From Isotricha intestinalis (lineage: Eukaryota > Ciliophora > Litostomatea > Vestibuliferida > Isotrichidae): DNA of 16,715 nucleotides. The position numbers and the translations under genes were made by a program. Positions 1 through 8,039 of the stretch are shown piece after piece. How positions within the stretch are numbered: the stretch's first letter is position 1; every line of letters starts with the position of its first letter. The DNA lies in contig JAJJLU010004206.1 in NCBI GenBank assembly GCA_023807065.1, positions 1 through 16,715 of the forward strand, in the 5' to 3' direction. Under the pieces are notes generated by a model. That model made no database searches. It was not told the DNA's origin and saw only the letters and a list, made by a program, of their open reading frames with translations.

Positions 1-785
1 TCATATTCTTTTCTTAAAGTATCAAAATATTTATCTTGTTCAACTTGTTTAGGAGATCTAATTTTATTATAATCAATTTGATGAAAAGAAAAATTAGGAT
101 AACCTTTTTTTTTCTTTGGTTCATTTCCAGTTATTATATCATTATTAGAAAATTTATGCAAAGAGTTTTTTTTAAAAACATTTCTTTTATAAGATTTAGG
201 AGTTTCATCTTCTTCTATAATATTTGATTCTTCTATAATTTCAAATTTAATATAATTATTTTTATAAATTGAAGATCTATCTATTAAACAACTTTTTGGT
301 TGAGTAATAAATCCCCAAAAATTTTTTTCTTTTTCAAAAAAATCATTTAATGTTTTTTTATTATTATTAAAATTATTATTTGTTTCTATTAAACTATTTA
401 AATTTCTTTCTGTTGTTAAATTTGAAGTATGAATATTTGTTATTATTTCATTTGATATTGATATTTCTTCAAATTGAATTTCTTTTTCTATATTATAATC
501 ATCTTCATCATATGTTATAAAATATGTTTTTGATATATTATTTAAAATGTTTTTTATTGATGAATAACAATGATTTGAAAGTTCTTTTTCTATTCTTTTT
601 CTATATATTTCTGTCATTGTTAATGATATTATTTTTTCTATTATAAGCTTTGATATTGTCTCTGAGTATATTCCTAATTCTAATCTTGGAATAAATATTT
701 CTTCCTCTTGATTATCTTTTTTATTATGATTTTTATCATTTTTTTTTTTTTGGGTATTTGTTTTTTTTATTTTATTATTTTTCAT
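1..785 (-). CDS. Unrecognised protein, N-terminal part (truncated by window edge)
   Basis: Reading the minus strand from the ATG at 785 gives 261 codons open to the window edge; no stop is reached, so the C terminus is missing. Seen: a Lys/Asn-rich basic start (MKNNKIKKTNTQ), then a predicted helical block from about residue 30 (IPRLELGIYSETISKLIIEK) to about residue 85. An acidic/Asn-rich linker follows, then a short aromatic motif FWGFITQP-KSCLID near residues 155-170, then a charged low-complexity tail. No membrane segment or signal peptide is visible. A helical block followed by a W-G-x(4)-P...ID motif faintly resembles the vertebrate C2orf81 (DUF4639) family, but this is recall-based and weak. 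The frame is supported by 785 bp without stops in extremely AT-rich DNA and by amino-acid usage like the neighbours. Function unknown. Confidence 0.6.
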   Translation of the reverse strand, partial: MKNNKIKKTNTQKKKNDKNHNKKDNQEEEIFIPRLELGIYSETISKLIIEKIISLTMTEIYRKRIEKELSNHCYSSIKNILNNISKTYFITYDEDDYNIEKEIQFEEISISNEIITNIHTSNLTTERNLNSLIETNNNFNNNKKTLNDFFEKEKNFWGFITQPKSCLIDRSSIYKNNYIKFEIIEESNIIEEDETPKSYKRNVFKKNSLHKFSNNDIITGNEPKKKKGYPNFSFHQIDYNKIRSPKQVEQDKYFDTLRKEY

Positions 786-1358
786 TATTACTTTTTATAA
801 TTTTATTTAATAAAATTTAAATCAATCAAAAATATAAAATTTCATAAAAAAATTAATAAAATAAACAAAATGAGAAAAATGGAAAATCAAAAATAAGAGA
901 ATAAAAACTAATTTTTTAATTGAACACTATTTAAAATTTATTCAATATTTAATAAACCAAAAGGGATAAATAATTTAAACAAAAACCAATTTTCATTCCA
1001 AAATAAATAATTATAATTGGTTTGAAAAGAAAAATACTCCAGTTTAATAATATGGATTAATAATAAATTTATGGGATTATAGAGTAATTACATTGAAAAA
1101 AAATAATAAAAATTAAAACCATTAACCTTTTTTTATTTCTCTTTTTCAAAGAAATAATTTATAATATAAAAAAGAATTAATTATTTAATGAAAAATTTTC
1201 AATTTTGAAATTATTTTTTAATTTTATTATTCAAATTAAAAAAATAATATATTTAAATATAAACAAATATAAAATAAAATCAAAAAAAATCAATTTTTCA
1301 CCTCAAGAAATAAACTTTCAAAAAAGAATATATTTCCCAAAAAAACGGTAAAAAACCA
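786..1358. other. AT-rich intergenic spacer
   Basis: This 573-bp spacer lies between the start of the left-edge gene and the stop of the RING-MORN gene, both on the minus strand. It must hold the 5' flank of the former and the 3' flank of the latter. I see A/T runs with stops in every frame, and no tRNA-like T-loop, no long inverted repeat and no coding-like stretch. No specific promoter or polyadenylation element can be named. Confidence 0.5.
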
Positions 1359-3998
1359 CTATATATATTCATTAATATTTTTCTTTCCAACAAAATTATC
1401 ATTATTCCAAAAGCCATTAGCAATTTCATTTCCATTTTTATCAACTAATTTTCCTAAACCATGCTTTTTCCCATTTAAAAAAAGACCATAATATTTATTT
1501 CCTTGATCATCTTCAAAAATTCCTTTTCCATTAATAAGTCCATTTTTAAAAATCCCAATAAATATATTTCCATTAAAAGAAATAAATTTACCTTTTCCCG
1601 AAATAATATTATCTTTAAATTCTCCTTCATAAACATTACCATTTTTAAAAATAAATTTTCCTTGACCATTAGCTTTCCCATTAATCCAATTACCTTCATA
1701 AGAATCTCCATTAGAAAAAATATAATGTCCTTCTCCATTTCTAATATTATTAATATATGAACCAATATATTTATCACCATTAGAATGATATCTAACTCCT
1801 TTTCCATTTATTTTTCCTTCTTTCCATTCTCCTATAAATATTTCTCCATCTAATTGAATTAATTTACCATATCCATTATGTTTATTATTTTTAAATATTC
1901 CTTCATATTTTGTACCGTTTTTATATATTATTGTACCATATCCTTCTCTTTCTCCTTTTTTCAATTCTCCTTCATAATAATCTCCGTTGTGATAATACAT
2001 TATTCCTAATTCTATTTCTTTTTCTTTAATGTATCCTATAAAAAAATCTTTCTCTGATGTTAACTTTATTTTAATGTTTTTTTCATTATTTTTTAATCTT
2101 TCGTTTTCTAAGGATTTTTCTATAAAGGATTTATATTTCTTATATTTTAATGTTTCTTCTATTTTTTTTTCTTTATTTTCATCTTGAACCATCAATATTC
2201 TTTTCAATTCATTTTCTAATTTTTGTAATATTTCATTTTTTGGTAAATTTTTTTTTATTATTGAATTATCTAATGTATTATTTATTGAATTTTCAAAATT
2301 TTGGATTACTAAATTATTTGTTTTTGATATTTTATTATCTTCAGAATTATATATTATATTAAAATTATCTTTATTTATATTATTTTTAGGAGTACTAATA
2401 TTTATTGATTTAATATTTGATTTTTGATAATTACTATAATTAAAATCTCTTGATGTTTTAGCTAATTTTCCTATTGGAATTAAATTTGAATTTAAATCTG
2501 AATTTTTTCTTCTTTGAGTTGATATTTTATTTATTTTCATATTATTATTATCTTCATTTTCACCATATGATTTACTTATTTTATTTTTTTCTTCTTGATT
2601 ATTATTTATATCAATTTGAATTTCTTGAATACTATTTTTTATATTATTTGATTTTATAATTTTATTTTGATCTAATGAATATTGTTTATTTTTATCTTCT
2701 TTTTTAAAGGAATTCTCCTTTAGAATTGTTTCTGCATTTTTTAATTCTTCTTGACTTCTATTATTTTTTATATTTTCTGATTCTTTTCTTAAATCTTCAT
2801 TTTTACTTAAATTAAATTTACCTTGAGCACTTTTATTTACTATTACTGTTTTATGATAAGGTCGAGATCTTATTTTATTATATGTTTGTAATAAAATATC
2901 ATTTTTATTTAATATTTCATTTTCTTCTTTTCTTGGGGTTATACTATAATTATTATAATTTTCATTATTATTATTGATTATCCTATTATTTATATTTATA
3001 TTTATACTTAATACATTATTACTATTATAATTATTTATATTTTTTGAATTTTTATCTAAGGAATTATTTACTTTTTTTTCTAAAATAAATCTATTTTTAG
3101 AATTATAAGTATTTGTTGAATACTTTAAACAATTTGTTTCTTTTGAATTTTTTCTGATTAAATCTTTATTTACTTTTTTGTATGTATTCTTACTTTTAAA
3201 TACATTAGTATAATCATTATTATTATTAATATTATTATTTTTATTGTCTTTGTTATTATTAAAATTATTTTTTATATGAACTGAATTTGGAATTAAATTA
3301 CCTATAGCAGCATTAGATGTAGTTAAAAATTCATCATCAATTTTAGAAATTTTATCCAAAGTATCTTCAACATTATCATTATTACCAATAATTATCTCTT
3401 TTTCTCCTTTTGACAATTTTTTCTCAATTAAACCTTTATTTAAAAGTGTAGTCCATTCATCTTTAAAACTCATATTCATAACAGATTTATCTTCATTTAA
3501 AGGAATAGTTTCAATACTATCATTTAATTCATCTTTAATATCTTTAATTTCATTATTAATATTTTCAATTTTTTTCAAATTTTTTTTTTCAATATTATTA
3601 TTTAAATTTCTAATTTTTTCTATATTATTACTATCATAATTAATATTTTTTTCATTACTTCTATTATTATTATGTTTTAATGAAGGAGATTTATTTCTTT
3701 TTATATCAGGTTTAATATAAATTATTTGTTTTTGAATTGAATTTTTTTTTTCTTCTAAGTTAAAATAATTTTTAATAATTTCTTCTAATTTTAAATTATT
3801 TATACATGATTCAATGCTTAGAACATATAATTGATTATCTATTGGACATGAATTATTATTTTCTTCTCTTTTATTAGATAATATACAATGTTTACAAAAG
3901 GTATGTCCACACTTTACAATTAAAGGACGATGTGAATTTAAATCAAAATTATGGTTACAAATATCACATTTTAAAATGTCATTTATTGACTTTGACAT
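1359..3998 (-). CDS. RING finger and MORN-repeat protein
   Basis: An 879-residue protein ending in TAG. Residues about 10-55 form a RING finger: CDIC, KCGH, FCKHC and SCPID. The last zinc position is Asp instead of Cys (C3HC3D), a known tolerated variant; this suggests a ubiquitin E3 ligase. Residues about 90-580 are Asn/Lys/Ser-rich and probably disordered. A charged coiled-coil-like stretch follows (about 590-660). The C terminus holds eight MORN repeats of 23 residues (about 675-858), of the form YEGEF..N...GKGK....G, preceded by one degenerate copy. MORN arrays bind membranes, lipids or partner proteins and are common in ciliary, basal-body and cortical proteins of protists. The inference is a ligase or scaffold held at a membrane or cytoskeletal site. 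Upstream it diverges from the calpain-like gene across 339 bp. Domain identity is firm; the cellular role is not. Confidence 0.88.
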   Translation of the reverse strand: MSKSINDILKCDICNHNFDLNSHRPLIVKCGHTFCKHCILSNKREENNNSCPIDNQLYVLSIESCINNLKLEEIIKNYFNLEEKKNSIQKQIIYIKPDIKRNKSPSLKHNNNRSNEKNINYDSNNIEKIRNLNNNIEKKNLKKIENINNEIKDIKDELNDSIETIPLNEDKSVMNMSFKDEWTTLLNKGLIEKKLSKGEKEIIIGNNDNVEDTLDKISKIDDEFLTTSNAAIGNLIPNSVHIKNNFNNNKDNKNNNINNNNDYTNVFKSKNTYKKVNKDLIRKNSKETNCLKYSTNTYNSKNRFILEKKVNNSLDKNSKNINNYNSNNVLSINININNRIINNNNENYNNYSITPRKEENEILNKNDILLQTYNKIRSRPYHKTVIVNKSAQGKFNLSKNEDLRKESENIKNNRSQEELKNAETILKENSFKKEDKNKQYSLDQNKIIKSNNIKNSIQEIQIDINNNQEEKNKISKSYGENEDNNNMKINKISTQRRKNSDLNSNLIPIGKLAKTSRDFNYSNYQKSNIKSINISTPKNNINKDNFNIIYNSEDNKISKTNNLVIQNFENSINNTLDNSIIKKNLPKNEILQKLENELKRILMVQDENKEKKIEETLKYKKYKSFIEKSLENERLKNNEKNIKIKLTSEKDFFIGYIKEKEIELGIMYYHNGDYYEGELKKGEREGYGTIIYKNGTKYEGIFKNNKHNGYGKLIQLDGEIFIGEWKEGKINGKGVRYHSNGDKYIGSYINNIRNGEGHYIFSNGDSYEGNWINGKANGQGKFIFKNGNVYEGEFKDNIISGKGKFISFNGNIFIGIFKNGLINGKGIFEDDQGNKYYGLFLNGKKHGLGKLVDKNGNEIANGFWNNDNFVGKKNINEYI
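1425..1976 (-). repeat. MORN-coding tandem repeat, eight 69-bp units
   Basis: Eight consecutive 23-codon units encode the MORN array of the RING-MORN protein. Every unit starts with an aromatic-x-G triplet (YEG, FIG, YIG, YYG) and carries a G-x-G pair about ten residues later. The units are diverged at DNA level, so this is an old protein repeat and not a recent satellite. A ninth degenerate unit (FIGYIKEKEIELG) lies just upstream in the coding direction. Confidence 0.85.
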
Positions 3999-4337
3999 TA
4001 AATTTAAAATTTTAAATATTTTTTTAAACTTTCATTTAAAAAAAAACATTTAAAAATATATATTTTATAATAATGTAAAACTTTATTTATTAAAAGGTAT
4101 TTTTTTGTAGATATTTTTTGATAAATGAGTATTATTTTATTTTAAATTATAAAAATAAAAATAAAATATAAAATATAAATATTTATATTTAAACATTGAA
4201 AATAAATAAGAAAAATATTTTTTTATAATACATATAAATTACTTAATTCTACTTCATATTTACAAATAATAATAAGTATATAAAATAATTTAATTTTTTT
4301 CATTGAACAAAAAATATATTTCAAATAAAATAAATTT
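3999..4337. promoter_or_regulatory. Divergent intergenic region, presumed bidirectional promoter
   Basis: A 339-bp spacer separates two genes transcribed away from each other (RING-MORN leftward, calpain-like rightward), so both 5' flanks must lie here. It is almost pure A/T. On the left side, directly before the RING-MORN ATG, is an A3/T3-type alternating stretch (coding-strand end TTTTAAATTTA); the TOG-like gene has a similar stretch before its ATG. Such runs are easy to obtain by chance at this base composition, so no defined element is claimed. Confidence 0.4.
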
Positions 4338-6827
4338 ATGGGACAATGTACATTAGGTAATACCGATAAAAATGAATATGATGTACCAAAATATGATGAA
4401 ATGATAGTTCAATCTCAATTAAATGAAATATCAATAAATCAAATGAAAACATATCAATTACCATTTGACACATATATTTTAATGCAATTTACAAATATGT
4501 CTCCTGTGTTTGTTGAAACAACTTTAATATATAAAAAGCAAAAATTTGATATTTTAGTTAAAAATATTAAAAAAATAAATATTGGAAAAAATATTATTTT
4601 TGAAGATGAATGTTTTAATGTTCATAATTTAATTAATAGTGTTATTTCATATATTGATGAAAATATAGAAGAAATGAAAATAATTAATAAAAAAGATATT
4701 GCAAACATTAATAAATATAAATTCGATAAAATATCTAATATATTTTTTAAAAATAGTAATGAATATGAAATGGGAAGAAAATTTAATAATATTTCTTTAA
4801 TAAATAACAATGAAATAAAATCAATTGAAATAAATGAATATGGAAATATTAATTTAATAAATTTACTTCTTTTCTTAATGCTAAATGATAAATTTTGGAT
4901 GAAAAATTTATTATATAGATTTGATTATGAAACAAAAATATTTGTAATTAAATTATATCTTCAAGGAGTTCCTCGTCATATATTATTAGATGAATATATT
5001 CCAATCAATGATAATAAAGAACCAGCTTTTATAAATCCTTCATTAGATTATTTTTGGATTGTTTTAATTGAAAAAGCTATAGCTAAAGTTAATAGAAGTT
5101 ATACTAATAGTTTAAGATGTTTTGCTTCTGAATTAATTCAAATTTTAACTGAAGCTCCTTTATTTAAATTTATGCATAAAGAAAATGATATTAAAGTCAT
5201 TTGGAAAAATTTAAAATATGCTACTATTGATAATTTAATTTGTTTTTGTGAATTTGATAATAATAAAAATTCAAATAATGATAAGAATAATAATTGTAAA
5301 AGTGAAGATAATAATAAAGAAGATAATTATAATTATATAAGATTTATTTCTTTTTTTGTTTCTTCAATTTTTAAAGTTAATACTAGAAAATATATTGAAT
5401 TATTTTTACCTGAATGTAATAAATTAAATGAAATTGAAGCTTTTAAAAAATCAATTAATTTAAATACAAATGATATTTCTAATAAAAATTTTTTCCCTGA
5501 TAATAAATTAAATAATGATAAAATAATATATATGAGATTTGAAGATTTTTACAATACATTCATAAATACTTTCATTTATAAACAACAAAATCAAAATATT
5601 TATAATTTTAAAAAAATAGAAATTAATAGTCAACAATATACTTTAGTAAAAATAAAATCATTAAAAAGAAATAATTGTATAATAACACTTCATTTAAAAG
5701 AAGGAAGATATAGTTCTCAATCAATATCAAATATTTATCCAATAAGAATGATATTAGTTCGTTTAAAAGTGGAAGACAAATTTATAAGGAAAAACATAAT
5801 TAATCAAAATCAGAATAATTTAAGTGAAAATAGACTTCAAAATATAATAGATTCTAAAGGAAATATATATGGAGAAGAAAGAGAATATCAATTTGAATAT
5901 ATAAATTCAGTTTTTTCAAATGATTCAAAAATATCAATTGAAAGTGAATTAGAAGCTAATGAAACTTATAAAATATTAATTAAAATTTGTACTGGACATA
6001 ATATTAATAATCCAAGTAATTTAAATGCTGTTATTTCTACTTATTCTCCTTCTTTTGTGGAAATATCTGAAAATTATAATGATTCTATTGATTCTAATTT
6101 TTTAGAACCTCAAAATTTAACTATATTAACTGAATCTATTAAATATTTATTTGTTTCTTTTTTTGAAAAGAATAAAAGAGAATATACTATTAGCGAATTT
6201 AAAAGCAAAAATTTTAAAATTTATTATTCGAAAAATGACAAAAAATTTGGATTTTCTTTTATTAAATTTGAAAATTTATTCAATGATAAATATGCTATAA
6301 TTTATTTAAATTATAATATAAATGATTTAAATTTAATAACAATAAAATTAAATGGAAGAGCAAATGAATCTCAAAAAGAATTAAATTTAGAAGAAAATGA
6401 ATCAAAAATAATTTTAGCTCCTCTTAGTAGTGAATTATTATTTTTTGAATGGAATAAATTAAATATAGATTTTTATAATTTAATAAAACCAAAAATAACT
6501 TTTGATAATATTGAATATTTTGATTATAGAGATTTTGATTCTCAAAAAAAAATAAGAATTATAGATAATATATATTATCAAGAAGTTCCTTATAATTCAG
6601 GAATATTAATTATTATTGTAAATGCTAAACAAACTTTTTGTGTTATAAAATGTGTTTTTGATGTTTTAGAAAATTTAATTATTGATTATACTAATTCTAT
6701 TGAAGATAATAAAAATCAAATTGAAATGCTTCTTAAACCTTATTCTAAAAATTTTTTAAATTTAAAACAAATTGAAAGTGAAAATAAAATTTCTTATCAA
6801 ATTACTTTTCATGTAAAAAATAATTAG
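4338..6827 (+). CDS. Calpain-like protein lacking the catalytic triad
   Basis: An 829-residue protein ending in TAG. Residues about 160-415 follow the calpain cysteine-protease fold. The substrate-channel block ...KIFVIKLYLQGVPRHILLDEYIP is followed by P-AF-P....FW..LIEKAIAKV..SY, then an LTEAPLF segment (normally LTG-P), then FEDFYNTF (normally the F..DF...F motif). The active-site motif normally G-D/N-C-W-F-L reads GNINLI, so the nucleophilic Cys is gone. The usual GHAYSV and RNPWG segments are unrecognisable (around FVSSIFKV and ELFLPE), so His and Asn also appear lost. Residues about 430-580 resemble the C2-like calpain domain III, ending ..AVISTYSPSFVEI; the remaining C-terminal part is probably beta-rich. 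The N terminus MGQCTL looks acylation-like, but Leu at position 6 does not fit the N-myristoylation consensus. By analogy with dead calpains of kinetoplastids and ciliates a structural or cytoskeletal role is likely. CAPN7- or androglobin-type ancestry is possible. It converges with the TOG-like gene across 68 bp. Confidence 0.8.
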   Translation: MGQCTLGNTDKNEYDVPKYDEMIVQSQLNEISINQMKTYQLPFDTYILMQFTNMSPVFVETTLIYKKQKFDILVKNIKKINIGKNIIFEDECFNVHNLINSVISYIDENIEEMKIINKKDIANINKYKFDKISNIFFKNSNEYEMGRKFNNISLINNNEIKSIEINEYGNINLINLLLFLMLNDKFWMKNLLYRFDYETKIFVIKLYLQGVPRHILLDEYIPINDNKEPAFINPSLDYFWIVLIEKAIAKVNRSYTNSLRCFASELIQILTEAPLFKFMHKENDIKVIWKNLKYATIDNLICFCEFDNNKNSNNDKNNNCKSEDNNKEDNYNYIRFISFFVSSIFKVNTRKYIELFLPECNKLNEIEAFKKSINLNTNDISNKNFFPDNKLNNDKIIYMRFEDFYNTFINTFIYKQQNQNIYNFKKIEINSQQYTLVKIKSLKRNNCIITLHLKEGRYSSQSISNIYPIRMILVRLKVEDKFIRKNIINQNQNNLSENRLQNIIDSKGNIYGEEREYQFEYINSVFSNDSKISIESELEANETYKILIKICTGHNINNPSNLNAVISTYSPSFVEISENYNDSIDSNFLEPQNLTILTESIKYLFVSFFEKNKREYTISEFKSKNFKIYYSKNDKKFGFSFIKFENLFNDKYAIIYLNYNINDLNLITIKLNGRANESQKELNLEENESKIILAPLSSELLFFEWNKLNIDFYNLIKPKITFDNIEYFDYRDFDSQKKIRIIDNIYYQEVPYNSGILIIIVNAKQTFCVIKCVFDVLENLIIDYTNSIEDNKNQIEMLLKPYSKNFLNLKQIESENKISYQITFHVKNN

Positions 6828-6895
6828 ATTTTTTTATTAGAATATAAATTTTTTTAGGTATAAATTTAAATTATTTATAAATTTTTCTTTAATAT

Positions 6896-7885
6896 TTAAT
6901 TTATATGGTTTTCATTTTCTTTTAATTTTTCATTTTCAATATTATTTAAATTATTTTTTGGAGTAAAAACTTCAACTAAAATTTCTTTTTGAGGCATTTG
7001 TTTTAATTTATTTCTTGATTCTTTAATTAAATTTCCTATTTCACTTCCAATAAATTTTTTATCATTTAATTTATTTTGTTGATTTGATTTATCTTTTAAA
7101 TTATTGTTTGAAATTTTAATTAATTCTTTTTCTTCTTCAGAACAATTTTCATTTAATATTTTATTATAATTTTCTTTTCCAAGTATATTTTCTAATAAAT
7201 TAATAATTGAAATACATTTTTTAGTAAACAATTCTTTATTCATTTTCAATGTTTTAATTAAAATTTCAAACAATTCATTCCAATAATCAAAATAAATTAA
7301 ATAATTAACATCAAAATTATTTAAAAGTTCTTCAATAAATTTATAACATAAATCACAATTTTCATTTTCTAAAAAGCATTTAATTAAAGTAATTAAAGTT
7401 TTACCATAAGTCATATTTTCACTTAAATTTTTTAAACATTTAATTACTTCTTCTTTAATAAAAGATTTATCGGAATTTACTTTTGAAATTAATTTAGGAG
7501 TAATAAATTCAATAAATTTAATTAATTCAATTTCTTCATCTTTTTCATTATATTCAAATTCATATTCTGAAAAAATTTCTTGAATGAAAACCAAAGTATT
7601 TTTACTTAATATTGTTCTAGAACAATTTAAATAAGATAAAATAATATTAAATATATCTAAATCATACATTATTTTTTCAAAGACTTCTTTATTATATTTT
7701 CTTAGTCTTCTTAAGTAATTGATTCCTTCTACACATTCATTCCATTTCTTTTCGTCTGTTTCTTTTAAAAGTAATATTACTTTTCTCATTAATTCAATAT
7801 AATTTGTATTTTCTTCAAATTGAGGTAAATTTTCATATGATAAATTTATATTTGAATTTTCATTTTTTTCTATATTTTCACTCAT
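6896..7885 (-). CDS. Helical-repeat protein, TOG/CLASP-like
   Basis: A 329-residue protein ending in TAA. After an acidic, Asn-rich N terminus (1-35), residues about 38-255 are a run of amphipathic helices typical of HEAT/ARM repeats. The first helix carries W-x-E-C-V followed by a basic LRRLRKYN turn, and a later helix reads SFIKEEVIKCLKNL. Both resemble TOG domains of the CLASP, crescerin (TOGARAM) and CEP104 groups, where such helices bind tubulin. The tail (about 255-329) is charged and probably disordered. Length fits a single TOG domain plus tail. No catalytic motif or membrane segment is seen. The neighbours (SPAG17 upstream on the same strand, calpain-like convergent) make a microtubule or axonemal role plausible. 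The assignment rests on recalled motif shape, so a generic ARM-repeat protein remains possible. Confidence 0.55.
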   Translation of the reverse strand: MSENIEKNENSNINLSYENLPQFEENTNYIELMRKVILLLKETDEKKWNECVEGINYLRRLRKYNKEVFEKIMYDLDIFNIILSYLNCSRTILSKNTLVFIQEIFSEYEFEYNEKDEEIELIKFIEFITPKLISKVNSDKSFIKEEVIKCLKNLSENMTYGKTLITLIKCFLENENCDLCYKFIEELLNNFDVNYLIYFDYWNELFEILIKTLKMNKELFTKKCISIINLLENILGKENYNKILNENCSEEEKELIKISNNNLKDKSNQQNKLNDKKFIGSEIGNLIKESRNKLKQMPQKEILVEVFTPKNNLNNIENEKLKENENHIN

Positions 7886-8039
7886 TTTTAAATTTAAATT
7901 TTAAAATTTTTATTTTAGTATAAATATAAAAACTTATAAATCAAGAAAAATTAATAAAAAAAATAAAAAATCTGAAGAAATTCATTTGTATTTAAAATTA
8001 ATTTTAAAAAATAAGCTAAATTCTTCCCTTAAAAGCTAA
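7886..8039. other. Short spacer between two minus-strand genes
   Basis: This 154-bp A/T-rich spacer lies between the SPAG17 stop and the TOG-like start, both on the minus strand. The stretch just upstream of the TOG-like ATG alternates A and T runs (coding strand TTTAAATTTAAAA before ATG). No RNA gene or terminator structure is seen. Confidence 0.4.

Noticed and set aside
36..227. Short plus-strand open frame rich in Phe/Ile
   Set aside because: It is antisense to the left-edge coding frame and has the Phe/Ile composition expected from reading A-rich codons backwards.
1475..1807. Open frame of 110 codons on the minus strand inside the MORN region
   Set aside because: It is a frame shadow of the MORN repeats: Met/Leu/Ile-rich, with no family pattern, fully inside a stronger gene.
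3999..4022. Shared AAATTTAAAATTTT-type stretch before the RING-MORN and TOG-like starts as a promoter motif
   Set aside because: It is built only of A and T runs and the two copies align imperfectly; chance is sufficient. Only a genome-wide motif count could revive it.
4338..4355. N-myristoylation/palmitoylation signal MGQCTL on the calpain-like protein
   Set aside because: Gly2 and Cys4 are present, but position 6 is Leu instead of the small residue required by the usual consensus.
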